Origin: Methanothermus fervidus DSM 2088
Lineage (GTDB): Archaea > Methanobacteriota > Methanobacteria > DSM-2088 > Methanothermaceae
DNA length: 64,000 nucleotides
Reading direction: 5' to 3'
NCBI GenBank assembly: GCA_000166095.1
Contig: CP002278.1
Span: 776,001 to 840,000 of the forward strand
Numbering within the stretch: the stretch's first letter is position 1; every line of letters begins with the position of its first letter. This document shows positions 11,970 to 21,334 of the stretch, piece by piece. Under the pieces are notes generated by a model that saw nothing but the letters and a program-made list of their open reading frames with translations, did not search any database and had not been told where the DNA came from. The position numbers were made by a program, and so were the translations under genes.

Positions 11970-12534
11970 TTTTTTTTCCACCTTTACCAATGTTTTTCCA
12001 ATTTCTAATGATCTCATATATTTCTTCAGGAGTTTTAAAAACATGAGTATTGTTCATTTTTTTTATTCTTCTTACATGTTCTACATCATGTTTAGTTATT
12101 GTTAATTCTAGTTTTTCTCCATTAGGCAACGTTGTCAATGTTTTTCCTTCTTTAAAATCTGTTGGCATAATATAAACTGGAACTCCTGATTTTTGTGCCA
12201 TTATTGCTGCATTGGTAAGTAATGTGTCTCCAATTCTTAGAGAAATTTTTGCCACTGTATTCGACGTACATGGTGCCAATAAAAGAAAATCATATTTTCC
12301 TAATTGTATTTGCCCTGCCAAAAATGGAGAATTCGAATTAATTTCAACCCAAATTTTTCCAAAATTTTCTTCTAATTTTTCTGCTATTCCGTAATATTTT
12401 ACAACTTGTTCTCCTGCTTTCGACATGAAAACCCTTATATCAATGTCTTTGTATTTTTTCTTAATATTCTTCATGGTTTCAAAAGTTTCAACAAGTTTTT
12501 CTCCAGCTCCTGTTATTCCCCAAGCTATTTTCAT
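11941..12534 (-). CDS. afpA: Archaeoflavoprotein AfpA
   Basis: FMN-binding flavoprotein of 197 aa with [13 protein letters not shown] at the N-terminus and [12 protein letters not shown], the same fold pattern as the ferredoxin-fused protein at 1253-1957 but without any iron-sulfur motif. It matches the archaeoflavoprotein AfpA family. The characterised Archaeoglobus protein accepts electrons from ferredoxin; its physiological role is unclear. A GGAGGAAAG ribosome binding site precedes the ATG. The lysine-rich tail beyond the core overlaps the peptidase start. Confidence 0.82.
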   Translation of the reverse strand: MKIAWGITGAGEKLVETFETMKNIKKKYKDIDIRVFMSKAGEQVVKYYGIAEKLEENFGKIWVEINSNSPFLAGQIQLGKYDFLLLAPCTSNTVAKISLRIGDTLLTNAAIMAQKSGVPVYIMPTDFKEGKTLTTLPNGEKLELTITKHDVEHVRRIKKMNNTHVFKTPEEIYEIIRNWKNIGKGGKKNEKIDKKIN

Positions 12535-12623
12535 ATTCTTTCCTCCAACTTATACAGCATAATTAAATTCTTAAATATTTTATGGCAAAATTTTATTAGT
12601 AAATATAAAGAAAAAAATTATTC

Positions 12624-13301
12624 ATGACAAAAAGAGAAATTTTAAACAAGGCTTCATTGTTGCTTAACATGGGCAGGTTTAGCGATGCATTATACCTCTA
12701 CAACAAAGTTCTTGAAGAAGATCCTGACAATTGTGAGGCTCTAAACAATTCAGGTATAGCATTGCTCTTTCTAGGCAAATATGAGGAAAGTATCCAATAT
12801 TTTGATGAAGTATTAAAAATAAAAAATGATAGTGGGGCATGGATTAATAAGAGTAATGCATTAATAAACCTCGGGAGATATGAAGAAGCTATTGAATGTT
12901 GTGATAGAGCTTTAGAGATAGCAATCAATGATTCAGAAAAGGTTTATGCATTAGTAAATAAAGGTAATGCGCTTTTTAGTATTGATGAATACGATGAAGC
13001 TTTAGATTGCTATGATGAAGCATTGAAAATAAATCCAAACGACGTTGGTATATGGAACAATAAAGGTAATTTATTAAAATCAATGGGTAAGTATGAAGAA
13101 GCTATTGAATGTTTCGATAAGGCTCTGGAAATAGATCCTAGAAGTATTGGCAGTTGGTACAATAAATCATTGGCTTTGGAAGCATTAGGTGAATACGAAG
13201 AAGCTCTAAAATGTATAGAGAATGTCATTAAAGCTTATCCTGGATTTAAACCTGCCATGAAAATAAAAGAAAAGCTTAAAAAGAAATTGAAAAATGAATA
13301 A
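12624..13301 (+). CDS. Tetratricopeptide-repeat protein
   Basis: A 225-residue protein made almost entirely of TPR units of about 34 residues. Recurring motifs are ALNNSGIALLFLGKYEESI, AWINKSNALINLGRYEEAI and GIWNNKGNLLKSMGKYEEAI, with about six repeats in all. It is probably a cytoplasmic protein-interaction scaffold, as no signal peptide is seen. No clear ribosome binding site precedes the ATG. An AT-rich TATA-like stretch (TTAAATATTTTA, 12571-12582) lies about 40 bases upstream, giving a short leader. The partner is unknown. It is divergent from afpA and overlaps the region upstream of the next gene. Confidence 0.85.
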   Translation: MTKREILNKASLLLNMGRFSDALYLYNKVLEEDPDNCEALNNSGIALLFLGKYEESIQYFDEVLKIKNDSGAWINKSNALINLGRYEEAIECCDRALEIAINDSEKVYALVNKGNALFSIDEYDEALDCYDEALKINPNDVGIWNNKGNLLKSMGKYEEAIECFDKALEIDPRSIGSWYNKSLALEALGEYEEALKCIENVIKAYPGFKPAMKIKEKLKKKLKNE

Positions 13302-13338
13302 AATTTTGTGTGAAAAATTAACTAGGTGGAAGGGAAAA

Positions 13339-13662
13339 ATGAAAGAGGAAGTTTTTTATGCAAAAGGAGTTAAGTATATAAAGGAGGAATATCCTGAAAT
13401 ATATGAAAGTCTTGTCAAGTTAAATGAAGCTGTTTACACAGGAAAGGTTTTAGATTATAAGACACAAAAGTTAATAGCTTTGGGAATAACTGCAGCTAAA
13501 TCTGATGATAGAGCCATTAGGCAACAAATAAAAAGCGCTATAGAGGAATTTGGAGTCACAAAAGATGAAATTATGGATGTATTAAGAGTTGTGTTATTAA
13601 CATCTGGAAATCCTCCATTTATGAAGGCAGTGAAAATATTACATGAAGTTTTAGAAGAATAG
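13339..13662 (+). CDS. Carboxymuconolactone decarboxylase-like (AhpD superfamily) protein
   Basis: Small all-helical protein (107 aa) with the CMD/AhpD pattern [20 protein letters not shown] and [19 protein letters not shown]. The position of the redox CxxC of AhpD is occupied by SDDRA, and no cysteine is present in the protein, so a peroxidase function is unlikely. ATG 13339 follows AGGTGGAAGGG. An upstream ATG (13294) overlaps the TPR gene and gives a non-conserved leader. It directly precedes the ribosomal/RNA-processing superoperon. Confidence 0.72.
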   Translation: MKEEVFYAKGVKYIKEEYPEIYESLVKLNEAVYTGKVLDYKTQKLIALGITAAKSDDRAIRQQIKSAIEEFGVTKDEIMDVLRVVLLTSGNPPFMKAVKILHEVLEE

Positions 13663-13673
13663 AGGTGCAAAAA

Positions 13674-14222
13674 ATGATGTATAAATACATCAGAGAAGCA
13701 TGGAAAAGGCCAAAAGATTCATACGTCAAAGAAATAATGATGGAAAGAGCCCCAAAATGGAGAAGAGAAAATGCAGTTCAAAAAATAAAAAGACCAACCC
13801 GTATAGACCGTGCTAGATCTTTAGGGTACAAATCAAAACAGGGATTTGTTGTTGCACGTGTTCGCGTTAAAAGAGGAGGTAGAAAAAAATCTAGATTTAA
13901 AGCAGGAAGAAGACCAAAAAGGATGGGAGTCAAAAAAATAACTTCTAAAAAGAGCCTTAAGAGAATCGCAGAAGAAAGAGCAGCAAGAAAATTCCCAAAT
14001 CTCGAAGTCTTAAATTCATATTGGGTGTGGGAAGATGGTGTATACAAATGGTTTGAAGTTATATTAGTCGATCCACACCATCCTGTTATAAAGAGTGATC
14101 CTGATATTAACTGGATATGTGAACCACAGCATCGAGGACGTGTATTTAGAGGTTTAACTAGCGAAGGCAGAAAGAATAGAGGATTAAGAAAGAAAGGAAA
14201 AGGCGCTGAAAAAGTAAGATGA
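13674..14222 (+). CDS. rpl15e: Large-subunit ribosomal protein L15e
   Basis: Archaeal/eukaryotic-type ribosomal protein eL15 (about 182 aa), recognised by [16 protein letters not shown] at the start and [14 protein letters not shown], with a very basic composition. GAGGTG lies just before two consecutive ATG codons (13674 and 13677), and either could be used. It opens the RNA-processing superoperon, and its stop overlaps the next start (ATGA). Confidence 0.97.
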   Translation: MMYKYIREAWKRPKDSYVKEIMMERAPKWRRENAVQKIKRPTRIDRARSLGYKSKQGFVVARVRVKRGGRKKSRFKAGRRPKRMGVKKITSKKSLKRIAEERAARKFPNLEVLNSYWVWEDGVYKWFEVILVDPHHPVIKSDPDINWICEPQHRGRVFRGLTSEGRKNRGLRKKGKGAEKVR

Positions 14223-14638
14223 TACATAATATTTCTTATAGGGTTTTTGTACATGCAACAGAAAATGAAGACAAGGTCTTAGAAGCTCTTAGGACAATTA
14301 TCCCCAATGCAAAACCAGAGAAAGAAGAAATAGAAGGTCACCATCATAATCCAATTCTTGTAATGAAAGAAAAGATAACTGACAAAAAAACAATTAAAAA
14401 GTTTATTGAAACAATGAAGGAAATAGGTAAAGAGATAAACAATGACCTTGAGAACATGATTGATAACCATGCAAATTTATTTTTGAGATTTGATAAACAA
14501 GAAGCATATAAAGGAAGAATAAAGTTAACAACGCATGGTGATGCAATCCATATAAAAGCAAAAATAAAGGCATATCCAGCAAAGAAATCTGTAGCCATAA
14601 AAAAACTTAGAGAATTTTTGACAAATGAAGTTCTATGA
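14219..14638 (+). CDS. Predicted exosome-associated RNA-binding protein (COG1325/PF01877)
   Basis: Protein of 139 aa that begins [22 protein letters not shown] and contains [14 protein letters not shown], matching the archaeal RNA-binding family predicted as an exosome subunit. It lies between rpl15e and the RNase P Rpp30 gene and overlaps both (4 and 14 bases), so synthesis is tightly coupled. The role in RNA processing comes from family annotation and this conserved neighbourhood. Confidence 0.8.
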   Translation: MIHNISYRVFVHATENEDKVLEALRTIIPNAKPEKEEIEGHHHNPILVMKEKITDKKTIKKFIETMKEIGKEINNDLENMIDNHANLFLRFDKQEAYKGRIKLTTHGDAIHIKAKIKAYPAKKSVAIKKLREFLTNEVL

Positions 14639-15329
14639 GTTATGTATTGTTGGCAGTGACTATGATTCTGATCTACAACTTTTATTTGAAAGTAAAAGGC
14701 TAGGTTATACAGGGGCATGTATCAAATACTCTCCAAATAATTTACCTGAAAAATCATATTTTAAAGATCTTGAAGAGGAAGTTGGAATAAAGGTAATACC
14801 TCGGATAGAACTTAAACCTGAAAATTTTCCAGATCTTAGAAAGAAAGTAAATAAATATAGAGATAAATACAAAGATTACTTGATATCAATACATGGAGGA
14901 ACTATAAAAGTTAATCGTGCTGCTTGTGAAAATTTACGGGTAGATATTCTTTCACATCCTTATCGTGGTAGAAGAGACCCAGGAATGGACCATATACACG
15001 CACGTGCAGCAAGTAGGAACAACGTTGCAATAGAATTATCACTGAGAGATCTCATAATGTCATGGTCAAATGTAAGAGCAAAACTGATGCAACATTTTAG
15101 AGATATAATAAAGTTACATCGTAAATTTAAATTTCCACTCATAGTTTCAAGTGAAGCAAAATCTCCATATGATTTAAGGAAACCAAAGGATATAATGTCT
15201 ATTTTAGAATGTTGTTTTGATCTTTCTAAAGAGGAAATAATTAACATAGTTCTCAAGACACCAATAGATATCATTAAATTTAATGAAGAAAGACCTAAAA
15301 TGGTAGTATTAGGTGTCAAAGTTTTATGA
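14625..15329 (+). CDS. rnp3: RNase P protein component 3 (Rpp30)
   Basis: Protein subunit of archaeal RNase P with a TIM-barrel PHP-like fold (234 aa). Recognisable segments are VIPRIELKPEN, ISIHGGTIKVNRAA, VDILSHPYRGRRDPGMDHI and NNVAIELSLRDLI. It works as a heterotetramer with Pop5, encoded immediately downstream (overlap of four bases), to mature tRNA 5' ends. A third subunit, Rpp29, is encoded at 56044-56325 in the ribosomal operon. Confidence 0.92.
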   Translation: MKFYELCIVGSDYDSDLQLLFESKRLGYTGACIKYSPNNLPEKSYFKDLEEEVGIKVIPRIELKPENFPDLRKKVNKYRDKYKDYLISIHGGTIKVNRAACENLRVDILSHPYRGRRDPGMDHIHARAASRNNVAIELSLRDLIMSWSNVRAKLMQHFRDIIKLHRKFKFPLIVSSEAKSPYDLRKPKDIMSILECCFDLSKEEIINIVLKTPIDIIKFNEERPKMVVLGVKVL

Positions 15330-15724
15330 AGTTAAAAATACTTCCTTCAAGTTTGCGATACAAAAAAAGATATATCGCATTTGAAATTATATCAGAACTT
15401 TCATTAAATAGACGAGACATAATAAATATTATATGGGATTCATGTCTCAAAGTTTATGGAGAATGTAACGTTAGTAAATTTCGAATATGGGTTACAAAGC
15501 TTTGGTGTCCTCCATCTTTACAACATGGAAGAGTAATGGCAGGTTTATTAAGATGTAAGAGAGGAGAAGAAAAAAAAGTTATTTCAGCATTGTCTTTAGT
15601 ATCTCAATATAAAGGTAAGAGAGTTGTGATACATACTCTTGGAGTATCAGGTACTATGCGTGCTGCAATGCGAAAATTTATATTACCACTACTTAAAAAT
15701 TCTTCAGGAAAGCTTGAGAAATAA
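15326..15724 (+). CDS. rnp2: RNase P protein component 2 (Pop5)
   Basis: RRM-like RNase P subunit (132 aa) with LPSSLRYKKRYIAFEI at the N-terminus and a basic C-terminus. It pairs with Rpp30, whose gene overlaps its start by four bases. A 122-base spacer with AT-rich, promoter-like sequence separates it from psmA, so a new transcript may start there even though the gene cluster continues. Confidence 0.9.
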   Translation: MKLKILPSSLRYKKRYIAFEIISELSLNRRDIINIIWDSCLKVYGECNVSKFRIWVTKLWCPPSLQHGRVMAGLLRCKRGEEKKVISALSLVSQYKGKRVVIHTLGVSGTMRAAMRKFILPLLKNSSGKLEK

Positions 15725-15846
15725 AATTTTGAGGATAATGACAATAATTCTGATAACATCGTAAGCTTTATTATAAAAATCATTAAATAAATTTATTTTT
15801 TTAGTCTAAGTATTTAAATAAGAATTATAAAAAGGTGGGATATTAT

Positions 15847-16602
15847 ATGCAACCATTACAAAGTGCAGGATACGATAGAGCAATAACAGTTTTTAGCCCA
15901 GATGGTAGACTCTTCCAAGTTGAATATGCTAGAGAAGCTGTTAAAAGAGGTACAACATCATTAGGTGTAAAATCAAAAGAAGGAATAGTATTATTAGTAG
16001 ATAAAAGACCAACAAGTAGATTAGTGGAACCAAAATCTATAGAAAAAATATTTCAAATAGATGAACACATAGGCGCTGCAACATCTGGTTTAGTTGCTGA
16101 TGCTAGAGTAATAATCGAAAAAGCTAGGATTGAAGCACAAATTAATAGAATTACCTACAATGAACCTATAAGAGTTGAAACTTTAGTTAAAAAAATATGT
16201 GATATGAAGCAACTCTACACCCAGCATGGCGGAGTAAGGCCATTTGGTTCTGCATTAATAGTTGGCGGTGTTAATGGAAAGAAACCTAGACTTTTTGAGA
16301 CAGACCCTAGTGGAGCATTAATTGAATACAAAGCTACAGCTATAGGTGCAGGCAGGCCAATAGCTATGGAAGAGTTTGAAAGGAAATACAGAGACGATAT
16401 AACATTAAAAGAAGCTATAGATTTGGCATTGGATGCTGTATACGAAGCTACAGAGGGTAGAACAACAGCAAAAAGTATAGAAATAGCTACAATTACCACT
16501 AAGGATAGAAAATTTAGATTGTTACCAGATGAAGAGGTTAAAAAATATGTAGATGAATTGTTAGAAAGAAAGAAAGAAGAAAAGGAGGAAAAAGAGGAAT
16601 AA
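15847..16602 (+). CDS. psmA: Proteasome subunit alpha
   Basis: Structural alpha subunit of the 20S proteasome (251 aa). The N-terminal signature [20 protein letters not shown], the gate-forming alpha-type leader, is intact, and the lysine/glutamate-rich tail is usual for archaea. ATG 15847 follows AAAGGTGGG; the upstream GTG (15835) lies in that ribosome binding site. Its position at the head of the exosome genes is the conserved archaeal arrangement. No beta subunit gene is in the window. Confidence 0.97.
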   Translation: MQPLQSAGYDRAITVFSPDGRLFQVEYAREAVKRGTTSLGVKSKEGIVLLVDKRPTSRLVEPKSIEKIFQIDEHIGAATSGLVADARVIIEKARIEAQINRITYNEPIRVETLVKKICDMKQLYTQHGGVRPFGSALIVGGVNGKKPRLFETDPSGALIEYKATAIGAGRPIAMEEFERKYRDDITLKEAIDLALDAVYEATEGRTTAKSIEIATITTKDRKFRLLPDEEVKKYVDELLERKKEEKEEKEE

Positions 16603-16605
16603 AAA

Positions 16606-17307
16606 ATGGTTAGCATCGAAGATGCAGTTATTGCACGTTTTGAATCTCATGGAGAAAGATTTGAAATTCTTGTAGATCCAGATTTAGCTTTAGAATTTAG
16701 AAAAACGCCAGAAAAATATGATATAGAGGATATAATTGCCGTAGAAGAAATTTTTAAAGATGCCAAAAAAGGAGAAAAAGCTTCTGAAAAAAAGATGGAA
16801 GAAGTGTTTGGTACAGCTGATCCTTTAGAAGTTGCAAAAAAAATTATACTCAAAGGCTCTATTCAACTTACAGCTGAACAGAAAAGAAGGATGATGGAAG
16901 AAAAATTTAAAAAAATAGTAAATAAAATTTCGCGAGAAGCAATAAATCCACAGACAGGTCACCCGCATCCACCAAAAAGGATAGAAAGGGCAATGAAAGA
17001 ATGTAAAATCCATATAGATCCATTTAAACCTGTGGACGAACAAATAAAGGAAGTTTTAAAAGCTATACGTACAAAAATACCAATAAAATTTGAAAAAGTT
17101 AAAATAGCAGTTAAAATACCTGGTAAATATGTAGGATCTTCCTATGGTACTATAACTAAATACTGTAAAATTTTAGAGGAAGAATGGCAGGATGATGGAT
17201 CCTGGATAGGGATTGTCGAACTACCAGGAGGTCTACAAAACAAATTTTATGAAGAACTTAGTAAATTAACTGCTGGTGAAGTAGAAACAAAACTCCTCAG
17301 AGAATAG
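16606..17307 (+). CDS. Ribosome maturation factor SBDS homologue
   Basis: Archaeal Shwachman-Bodian-Diamond protein (233 aa) involved in late 60S/50S maturation. The N-terminal FYSH domain shows [20 protein letters not shown] and [13 protein letters not shown]. The central helical part holds [17 protein letters not shown], and the C-terminal ferredoxin-like domain ends in [14 protein letters not shown]. It lies three bases after psmA and eleven before rrp4, the standard superoperon order. Confidence 0.95.
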   Translation: MVSIEDAVIARFESHGERFEILVDPDLALEFRKTPEKYDIEDIIAVEEIFKDAKKGEKASEKKMEEVFGTADPLEVAKKIILKGSIQLTAEQKRRMMEEKFKKIVNKISREAINPQTGHPHPPKRIERAMKECKIHIDPFKPVDEQIKEVLKAIRTKIPIKFEKVKIAVKIPGKYVGSSYGTITKYCKILEEEWQDDGSWIGIVELPGGLQNKFYEELSKLTAGEVETKLLRE

Positions 17308-17318
17308 GAGAGATAACC

Positions 17319-17987
17319 GTGTTGTTCGTCAAGGAAAGGGACATTGTGGTCCCTGGAGAAAAATTGGCAGGAAATGATTATATTGCGGGTAGAGGAACTT
17401 TTATTGAAGAAGATAAAATATATTCTTCTGTTGTAGGATTAGTATCAATAAAAGGGAAAAGAATTGAAGTTATTCCTCTCCAAGGTAAATATATACCTAA
17501 AAAAAATGATAGTGTTATTGGGAAGGTCGTTGATGTAAAATTTGCAAGATGGATTGTCGACATAAGATCTCCTTATTCTGCTATTTTACCAGTTTCTGAA
17601 GTTATAGATAAAGGTAAAAAGAATTTAGAAGAAATATTTGGCATTGGAGATACATTATTTTTAAAAATTATAGAAGTAGATGAAGTTAAAAAAGTTAAAC
17701 TAGGTTTACATGAGGGTGGCCCAATAAAACTTGAAGGTGGAACATTAGCATATATAACACCTAGTAAGGTTCCTAGAGTCATTGGAAGAAAAGGATCAAT
17801 GATAAAAATGTTAAAAAAATTGACGAATTGCGAAATCTTACTAGGACAGAATGGCGTAATTTGGGTTAAAGGCGATAAAAAAATGGAAGAAATTGTTAAA
17901 CGTGCATTAGAGATGATAGATAGAGAAGCACATACTTCTGGACTTACTGATCGTGTTAAAGAATTTATAATTAGATCTATAGAATAA
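17319..17987 (+). CDS. rrp4: Exosome complex RNA-binding subunit Rrp4
   Basis: Cap protein of the archaeal exosome (222 aa). It has an N-terminal domain beginning [15 protein letters not shown], a central S1 domain ([20 protein letters not shown]) and a KH domain with the GxxG loop in [12 protein letters not shown]. It binds RNA substrates and feeds them to the Rrp41-Rrp42 ring, encoded next. The start is GTG 17319 or the TTG three bases later, after a GGAG ribosome binding site. Confidence 0.94.
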   Translation: MLFVKERDIVVPGEKLAGNDYIAGRGTFIEEDKIYSSVVGLVSIKGKRIEVIPLQGKYIPKKNDSVIGKVVDVKFARWIVDIRSPYSAILPVSEVIDKGKKNLEEIFGIGDTLFLKIIEVDEVKKVKLGLHEGGPIKLEGGTLAYITPSKVPRVIGRKGSMIKMLKKLTNCEILLGQNGVIWVKGDKKMEEIVKRALEMIDREAHTSGLTDRVKEFIIRSIE

Positions 17988-17992
17988 GGTTG

Positions 17993-18703
17993 ATGATAAT
18001 CGTGCCAGATACAGTAGAATTCGTTAGAAAAGATGGAAGAGCATACAACGAACTTCGACCAGTAAAAATTAAAGCAGGAGTATTAAAAAGAGCAGATGGA
18101 TCATCCTATATTGAGTTAGGGTCCAATAAAATATTAGCAGCGGTATATGGTCCTAGAGATCCTCAAATAACAAAAATAAAGAGACCAGATAGGGCAATAA
18201 TTAGGTGTAGATACAATATGGCACCATTTTCTGTAGAGGAACGAAAAAGACCAGGACCTGATAGAAGATCAATAGAGATTTCAAAAATAACAGCAGAAGC
18301 TTTAGCGCCTTCTATAATTTTAGAAAAATTTCCAAGATCATCAATTGATATTTTCATTGAAGTTTTGGAAGCAGATGGTGGAACAAGATGTGCAGGAATA
18401 ACTGCTGCATCTGTTGCACTTGCAGATGCAGGAATACCTCTTCGTGATTTGGTAGTCGCATGTTCAGCAGGTAAAGTTAATGGTCATGTAGTATTAGATT
18501 TAACTGAAGAAGAAGATAAAGAAGGTGAAGCAGACGTTCCTGTGGCAATAATGCCCAGAACTAAAGAAATAACATTATTACAAGTTGATGGAGAATTGAC
18601 ACCTGAAGAACTTGAAAAAGCTATAGATCTTGCTATTGAAGGTTGTATGAGTATAAATAAACTTCAAAAAAAAAGCATTGAAAGAAAAATATGGGTGTAT
18701 TGA
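17993..18703 (+). CDS. rrp41: Exosome complex exonuclease subunit Rrp41
   Basis: Catalytic RNase PH-type subunit of the exosome (236 aa from this ATG). Visible are [20 protein letters not shown], the phosphate-site [12 protein letters not shown] and the catalytic aspartate in [10 protein letters not shown]. Phosphorolytic 3'-5' RNA degradation with Rrp42 is well established for the family. The start is uncertain: ATG 17993 lies close to AAGGT, and GTG 18002 is a good alternative with normal spacing. Confidence 0.93.
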   Translation: MIIVPDTVEFVRKDGRAYNELRPVKIKAGVLKRADGSSYIELGSNKILAAVYGPRDPQITKIKRPDRAIIRCRYNMAPFSVEERKRPGPDRRSIEISKITAEALAPSIILEKFPRSSIDIFIEVLEADGGTRCAGITAASVALADAGIPLRDLVVACSAGKVNGHVVLDLTEEEDKEGEADVPVAIMPRTKEITLLQVDGELTPEELEKAIDLAIEGCMSINKLQKKSIERKIWVY

Positions 18704-18705
18704 CC

Positions 18706-19503
18706 ATGGAAATAATTCCGGAAATAATGAAAGAAGATATAATAAGTCTTATTAGCAATAACAAAAGATTGGATGGCAGGTCTTTCTATGAATTTAGAGA
18801 TATAAAAATTAAAACAGGTGTAATATCTAAAGCAGAAGGTTCAGCAAGAGTCAAATTAGGAGATACACAAGTTCTTGTTGGTGTAAAACCAACAATAGGT
18901 GAACCATTTCCAGATAATCCTAATTTAGGAATAATAATAACAAATTCAGAGCTTTTACCAATGGCATCTCCTACTTTTGAGCCAGGGCCTCCTGATGAAA
19001 GATCCATAGAGCTTGCTAGGGTCGTTGATAGGTGTATAAGAGAAAGTAATATGCTTGATTTAGAAAAGCTATGCATAATTGAAGGTGAAAAAGTTTGGAT
19101 ACTTTTCATAGATCTCCATATTTTGGATTATGATGGGAATTTGTTTGATGCCTCTGTACTTGGGGCAGTAGCAGCATTAATGGATACAAAGTTACCAAAA
19201 GTTAGCATTGAGGATGATGAAGTAGTCATTGATGACAGTTCAGTTGAGTTACTTGATATCAAAGATAAAGTTGCTATGTGCACATTTGCAAAAATAGGTG
19301 ATGAATTAGTATTAGATCCTTCTTTAGAGGAAGAAGAAATACTTACAGCAAGATTATCAATAGGAATGAATTCAGAGGGAAAAATATGTGCCATGCAAAA
19401 AGGTGGAAAAGGTTCATTAAGTAGAGAGGATATATCAAAAGCTATAAATATTGCAGAAGAAAAAACACCTGAACTGTTACAACATTTAGAGAATATTAGG
19501 TGA
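18706..19503 (+). CDS. rrp42: Exosome complex subunit Rrp42
   Basis: RNase PH-fold partner of Rrp41 (265 aa), catalytically silent in archaea but needed for the hexameric ring. Family segments include [40 protein letters not shown] and [11 protein letters not shown] 18706 lies two bases after the rrp41 stop and gives the usual N-terminus. An ATG at 18691 inside rrp41 would add five non-conserved residues. Confidence 0.93.
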   Translation: MEIIPEIMKEDIISLISNNKRLDGRSFYEFRDIKIKTGVISKAEGSARVKLGDTQVLVGVKPTIGEPFPDNPNLGIIITNSELLPMASPTFEPGPPDERSIELARVVDRCIRESNMLDLEKLCIIEGEKVWILFIDLHILDYDGNLFDASVLGAVAALMDTKLPKVSIEDDEVVIDDSSVELLDIKDKVAMCTFAKIGDELVLDPSLEEEEILTARLSIGMNSEGKICAMQKGGKGSLSREDISKAINIAEEKTPELLQHLENIR

Positions 19504-19508
19504 TACTT

Positions 19509-19781
19509 ATGGGTAGGACAAAAAAAGTTGGAATAACTGGTAGATTTGGGCCAAGATATGGAATGAAAATAAGAAGAGCTGTTAAGAGAATTGAAGAAAA
19601 AATGAAAGAAAAACATATATGTCCATATTGTGAAATGCCACGCGTTAAAAGGATAAGTAGAGGTATATGGAAATGTAAAAAATGTGGAGCTGTTTTCACT
19701 GGCGGTGCATATTTACCACAAACATCTGTAGGTAAATCTGCATCCAGGACAATTAAAAGGATAATTGAAGGAGGATCTTAA
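19509..19781 (+). CDS. rpl37ae: Large-subunit ribosomal protein L37Ae
   Basis: Zinc-ribbon ribosomal protein eL43 (90 aa) with [17 protein letters not shown] at the start and paired motifs CPYC and CKKC. ATG 19509 is used, and the GTG nine bases earlier overlaps the rrp42 stop. It ends in GGS, and its last codons contain the GGAGG that serves as ribosome binding site of rpoP. Confidence 0.96.
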   Translation: MGRTKKVGITGRFGPRYGMKIRRAVKRIEEKMKEKHICPYCEMPRVKRISRGIWKCKKCGAVFTGGAYLPQTSVGKSASRTIKRIIEGGS

Positions 19782-19913
19782 TTGTATAAGTGTTTAAGAT
19801 GTGGGACTACTATAGACCCCAAAAAACAGAAAAAATACATGTGTCCTAAATGTAGGTACAGGATATTACTTAAAGAACAACCGGAAATTGTGAGAGAATT
19901 AAGAGCTAGGTAA
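19782..19913 (+). CDS. rpoP: DNA-directed RNA polymerase subunit P (Rpb12 homologue)
   Basis: Short 43-residue zinc-ribbon subunit starting at TTG directly after the L37Ae stop, seven bases downstream of GGAGG. The translation has YKCLRCGTTID and MCPKCRYRILLKE, the two cysteine pairs of RpoP/Rpb12, and ends in VRELRAR. It helps hold RNA polymerase subunits together and assists open-complex formation. It is easily missed because of its size and TTG start. Confidence 0.93.
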   Translation: MYKCLRCGTTIDPKKQKKYMCPKCRYRILLKEQPEIVRELRAR

Positions 19914-19915
19914 TC

Positions 19916-20419
19916 ATGCCTAGTATTTTAATTACAACTTCCCGTAGACCTTCACCCCGCACTAGGGCTTTTTGTCAGAGATTTAAAAATGGATTAGATG
20001 CACTTTATATTAATCGTGGAAAAATGAATATGCAAGAAGTATTTCTGAAGGCATGTGAAGAAGGTGCACATGTTGTAGCTATTGTACTGGAGTTAAAGGG
20101 TAATCCCAGTCGTATAACTTTCTATGATGTGAGTGGTGAAGAATTAGCTTATATATTAATGAATGTTGCAATTCCAAGGAGAAGGGAATTTAATATTGAT
20201 CGTAAAAGAGTTACAGCCAAAGTAGAGGTGGAAGAGTTACTTCCATTAACATATTTACTGTTCTTAACTCCCCATGATAGCCCAATGTCAAATTATTGGC
20301 ATATAAAAAAAGGACATGGGAAATATATGGCAATAATGGAATTAATTGATGAAGAAGGTAAAAGTACTGGTCTTAAATTATTTATATTGGATTTTGAGGT
20401 TGTAAAGCATGGGACTTGA
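19916..20419 (+). CDS. Brix-domain ribosome biogenesis protein
   Basis: Protein of 167 aa beginning PSILITTSRRPSPRTRAFCQ, the start of the Brix (sigma70-like) domain found in Imp4 and related rRNA-processing factors. Archaeal members are single-domain proteins like this one. It starts two bases after the rpoP stop and overlaps pcc1 by 11 bases. A role in rRNA maturation follows from the family. Confidence 0.88.
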   Translation: MPSILITTSRRPSPRTRAFCQRFKNGLDALYINRGKMNMQEVFLKACEEGAHVVAIVLELKGNPSRITFYDVSGEELAYILMNVAIPRRREFNIDRKRVTAKVEVEELLPLTYLLFLTPHDSPMSNYWHIKKGHGKYMAIMELIDEEGKSTGLKLFILDFEVVKHGT

Positions 20420-20675
20420 ATCCATAATTTCAGATATTGAAATTTCCTTAAACTTAGAAAAAGATGCAGAAATTGTTTATAAATCCATTAAGCCAGAAGT
20501 TTTGACAGCACCATCACAAAGGTCTAAGTTAAATATTAAACGTGATAAAAAAAAGATATTATTTAAAATAATTGCAGAAGATTCACATGCATATAGAGCA
20601 TCTTTAAATTCTATTTTACGTTGGGTTATAATTTCTCTAGATATTCTTAAATTAATGAAAAGAGGTGATATATAA
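20409..20675 (+). CDS. pcc1: KEOPS complex subunit Pcc1
   Basis: Small protein (88 aa) with LTAPSQRSKLNIKRDKKKIL and AEDSHAYRASLNSILRWV, typical of Pcc1, the dimerising subunit of KEOPS that makes t6A37 in tRNAs reading ANN codons. The start overlaps the Brix gene by 11 bases and the stop overlaps pfdB by one base. The other KEOPS genes are not in the window. Confidence 0.88.
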   Translation: MGLESIISDIEISLNLEKDAEIVYKSIKPEVLTAPSQRSKLNIKRDKKKILFKIIAEDSHAYRASLNSILRWVIISLDILKLMKRGDI

Positions 20676-21031
20676 TGGAACAACTTCCAAAAAGTGTGCA
20701 ACATCAAATAGCTCAATTTCAGCAATTACAACAACAAGCTCAGGCTATAACTGTCCAAAGACAAAGTATAGAGATGCAAATAAAAGAAGCTGAGAGAGCA
20801 TTAGATGAATTAAATAAAGTTAAAGAAGATGCTGAAATTTATAAGTCTGTTGGAAATATATTGATAAAATCTAATAAAGAAGAAGTCAAGAAAGAATTAG
20901 AAGATAAGTTGGAGACTCTTAAGCTTAGGGAAAATACAATAAAAAGACAGGAAGAACGTGTAATGAAAAGGTTACGTGAAATGCAGGCTACAATACAGGA
21001 AGCATTGAGGGGAGGAGGATTAGGAACTTAA
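20675..21031 (+). CDS. pfdB: Prefoldin subunit beta
   Basis: Subunit of the hexameric prefoldin co-chaperone (118 aa). It is a long coiled coil split by a beta-hairpin: N-terminal helix VQHQIAQFQQLQQQAQAI, hairpin YKSVGNILIKSNKEEV, C-terminal helix rich in Arg/Glu/Lys. It overlaps pcc1 by one base and is the last gene of the superoperon. A 303-base gap follows. Confidence 0.95.
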   Translation: MEQLPKSVQHQIAQFQQLQQQAQAITVQRQSIEMQIKEAERALDELNKVKEDAEIYKSVGNILIKSNKEEVKKELEDKLETLKLRENTIKRQEERVMKRLREMQATIQEALRGGGLGT

Positions 21032-21334
21032 TCTCATACCCTTCCTTTAAATTTTTTCATTACAGGTTAAAAAATTTAAAACTATCAAACCTAGAATAAT
21101 TCAAGTAAAAACTCGTTAATGTTGTATTGTAAAACATAAGTTAATTCATGAGTATTTTATATGGTGTTGACTATGATAATTTGTTTTCAGGAAATATAAT
21201 CTACTCTTATTTTTTGGAATGGAATATAATGTGGATTTAATACAATATTAAGCTTACAATAACCAGTATATAGCTAGATATACAGGAAAAGAAGAAGGAT
21301 ATGTTGGCATGTGGTAATAGTGGAGGAAATATTG
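21032..21334 (+). other. Intergenic region between pfdB and the DUF2121 gene
   Basis: 303 bases with no reading frame I would support. GTATATAG at 21266-21273, about 60 bases before the downstream start, could be a TATA box giving a leader of about 35-40 bases. A T-rich stretch soon after the pfdB stop could end the superoperon transcript. No RNA gene is recognised. Confidence 0.3.

Noticed and set aside
12624-13301. Repeats in the TPR gene considered as a possible CRISPR or DNA repeat array
   Set aside because: The periodicity follows the 34-residue protein repeat (~102 bases) and is diverged at DNA level; no CRISPR-like repeat/spacer structure was seen anywhere in the window.
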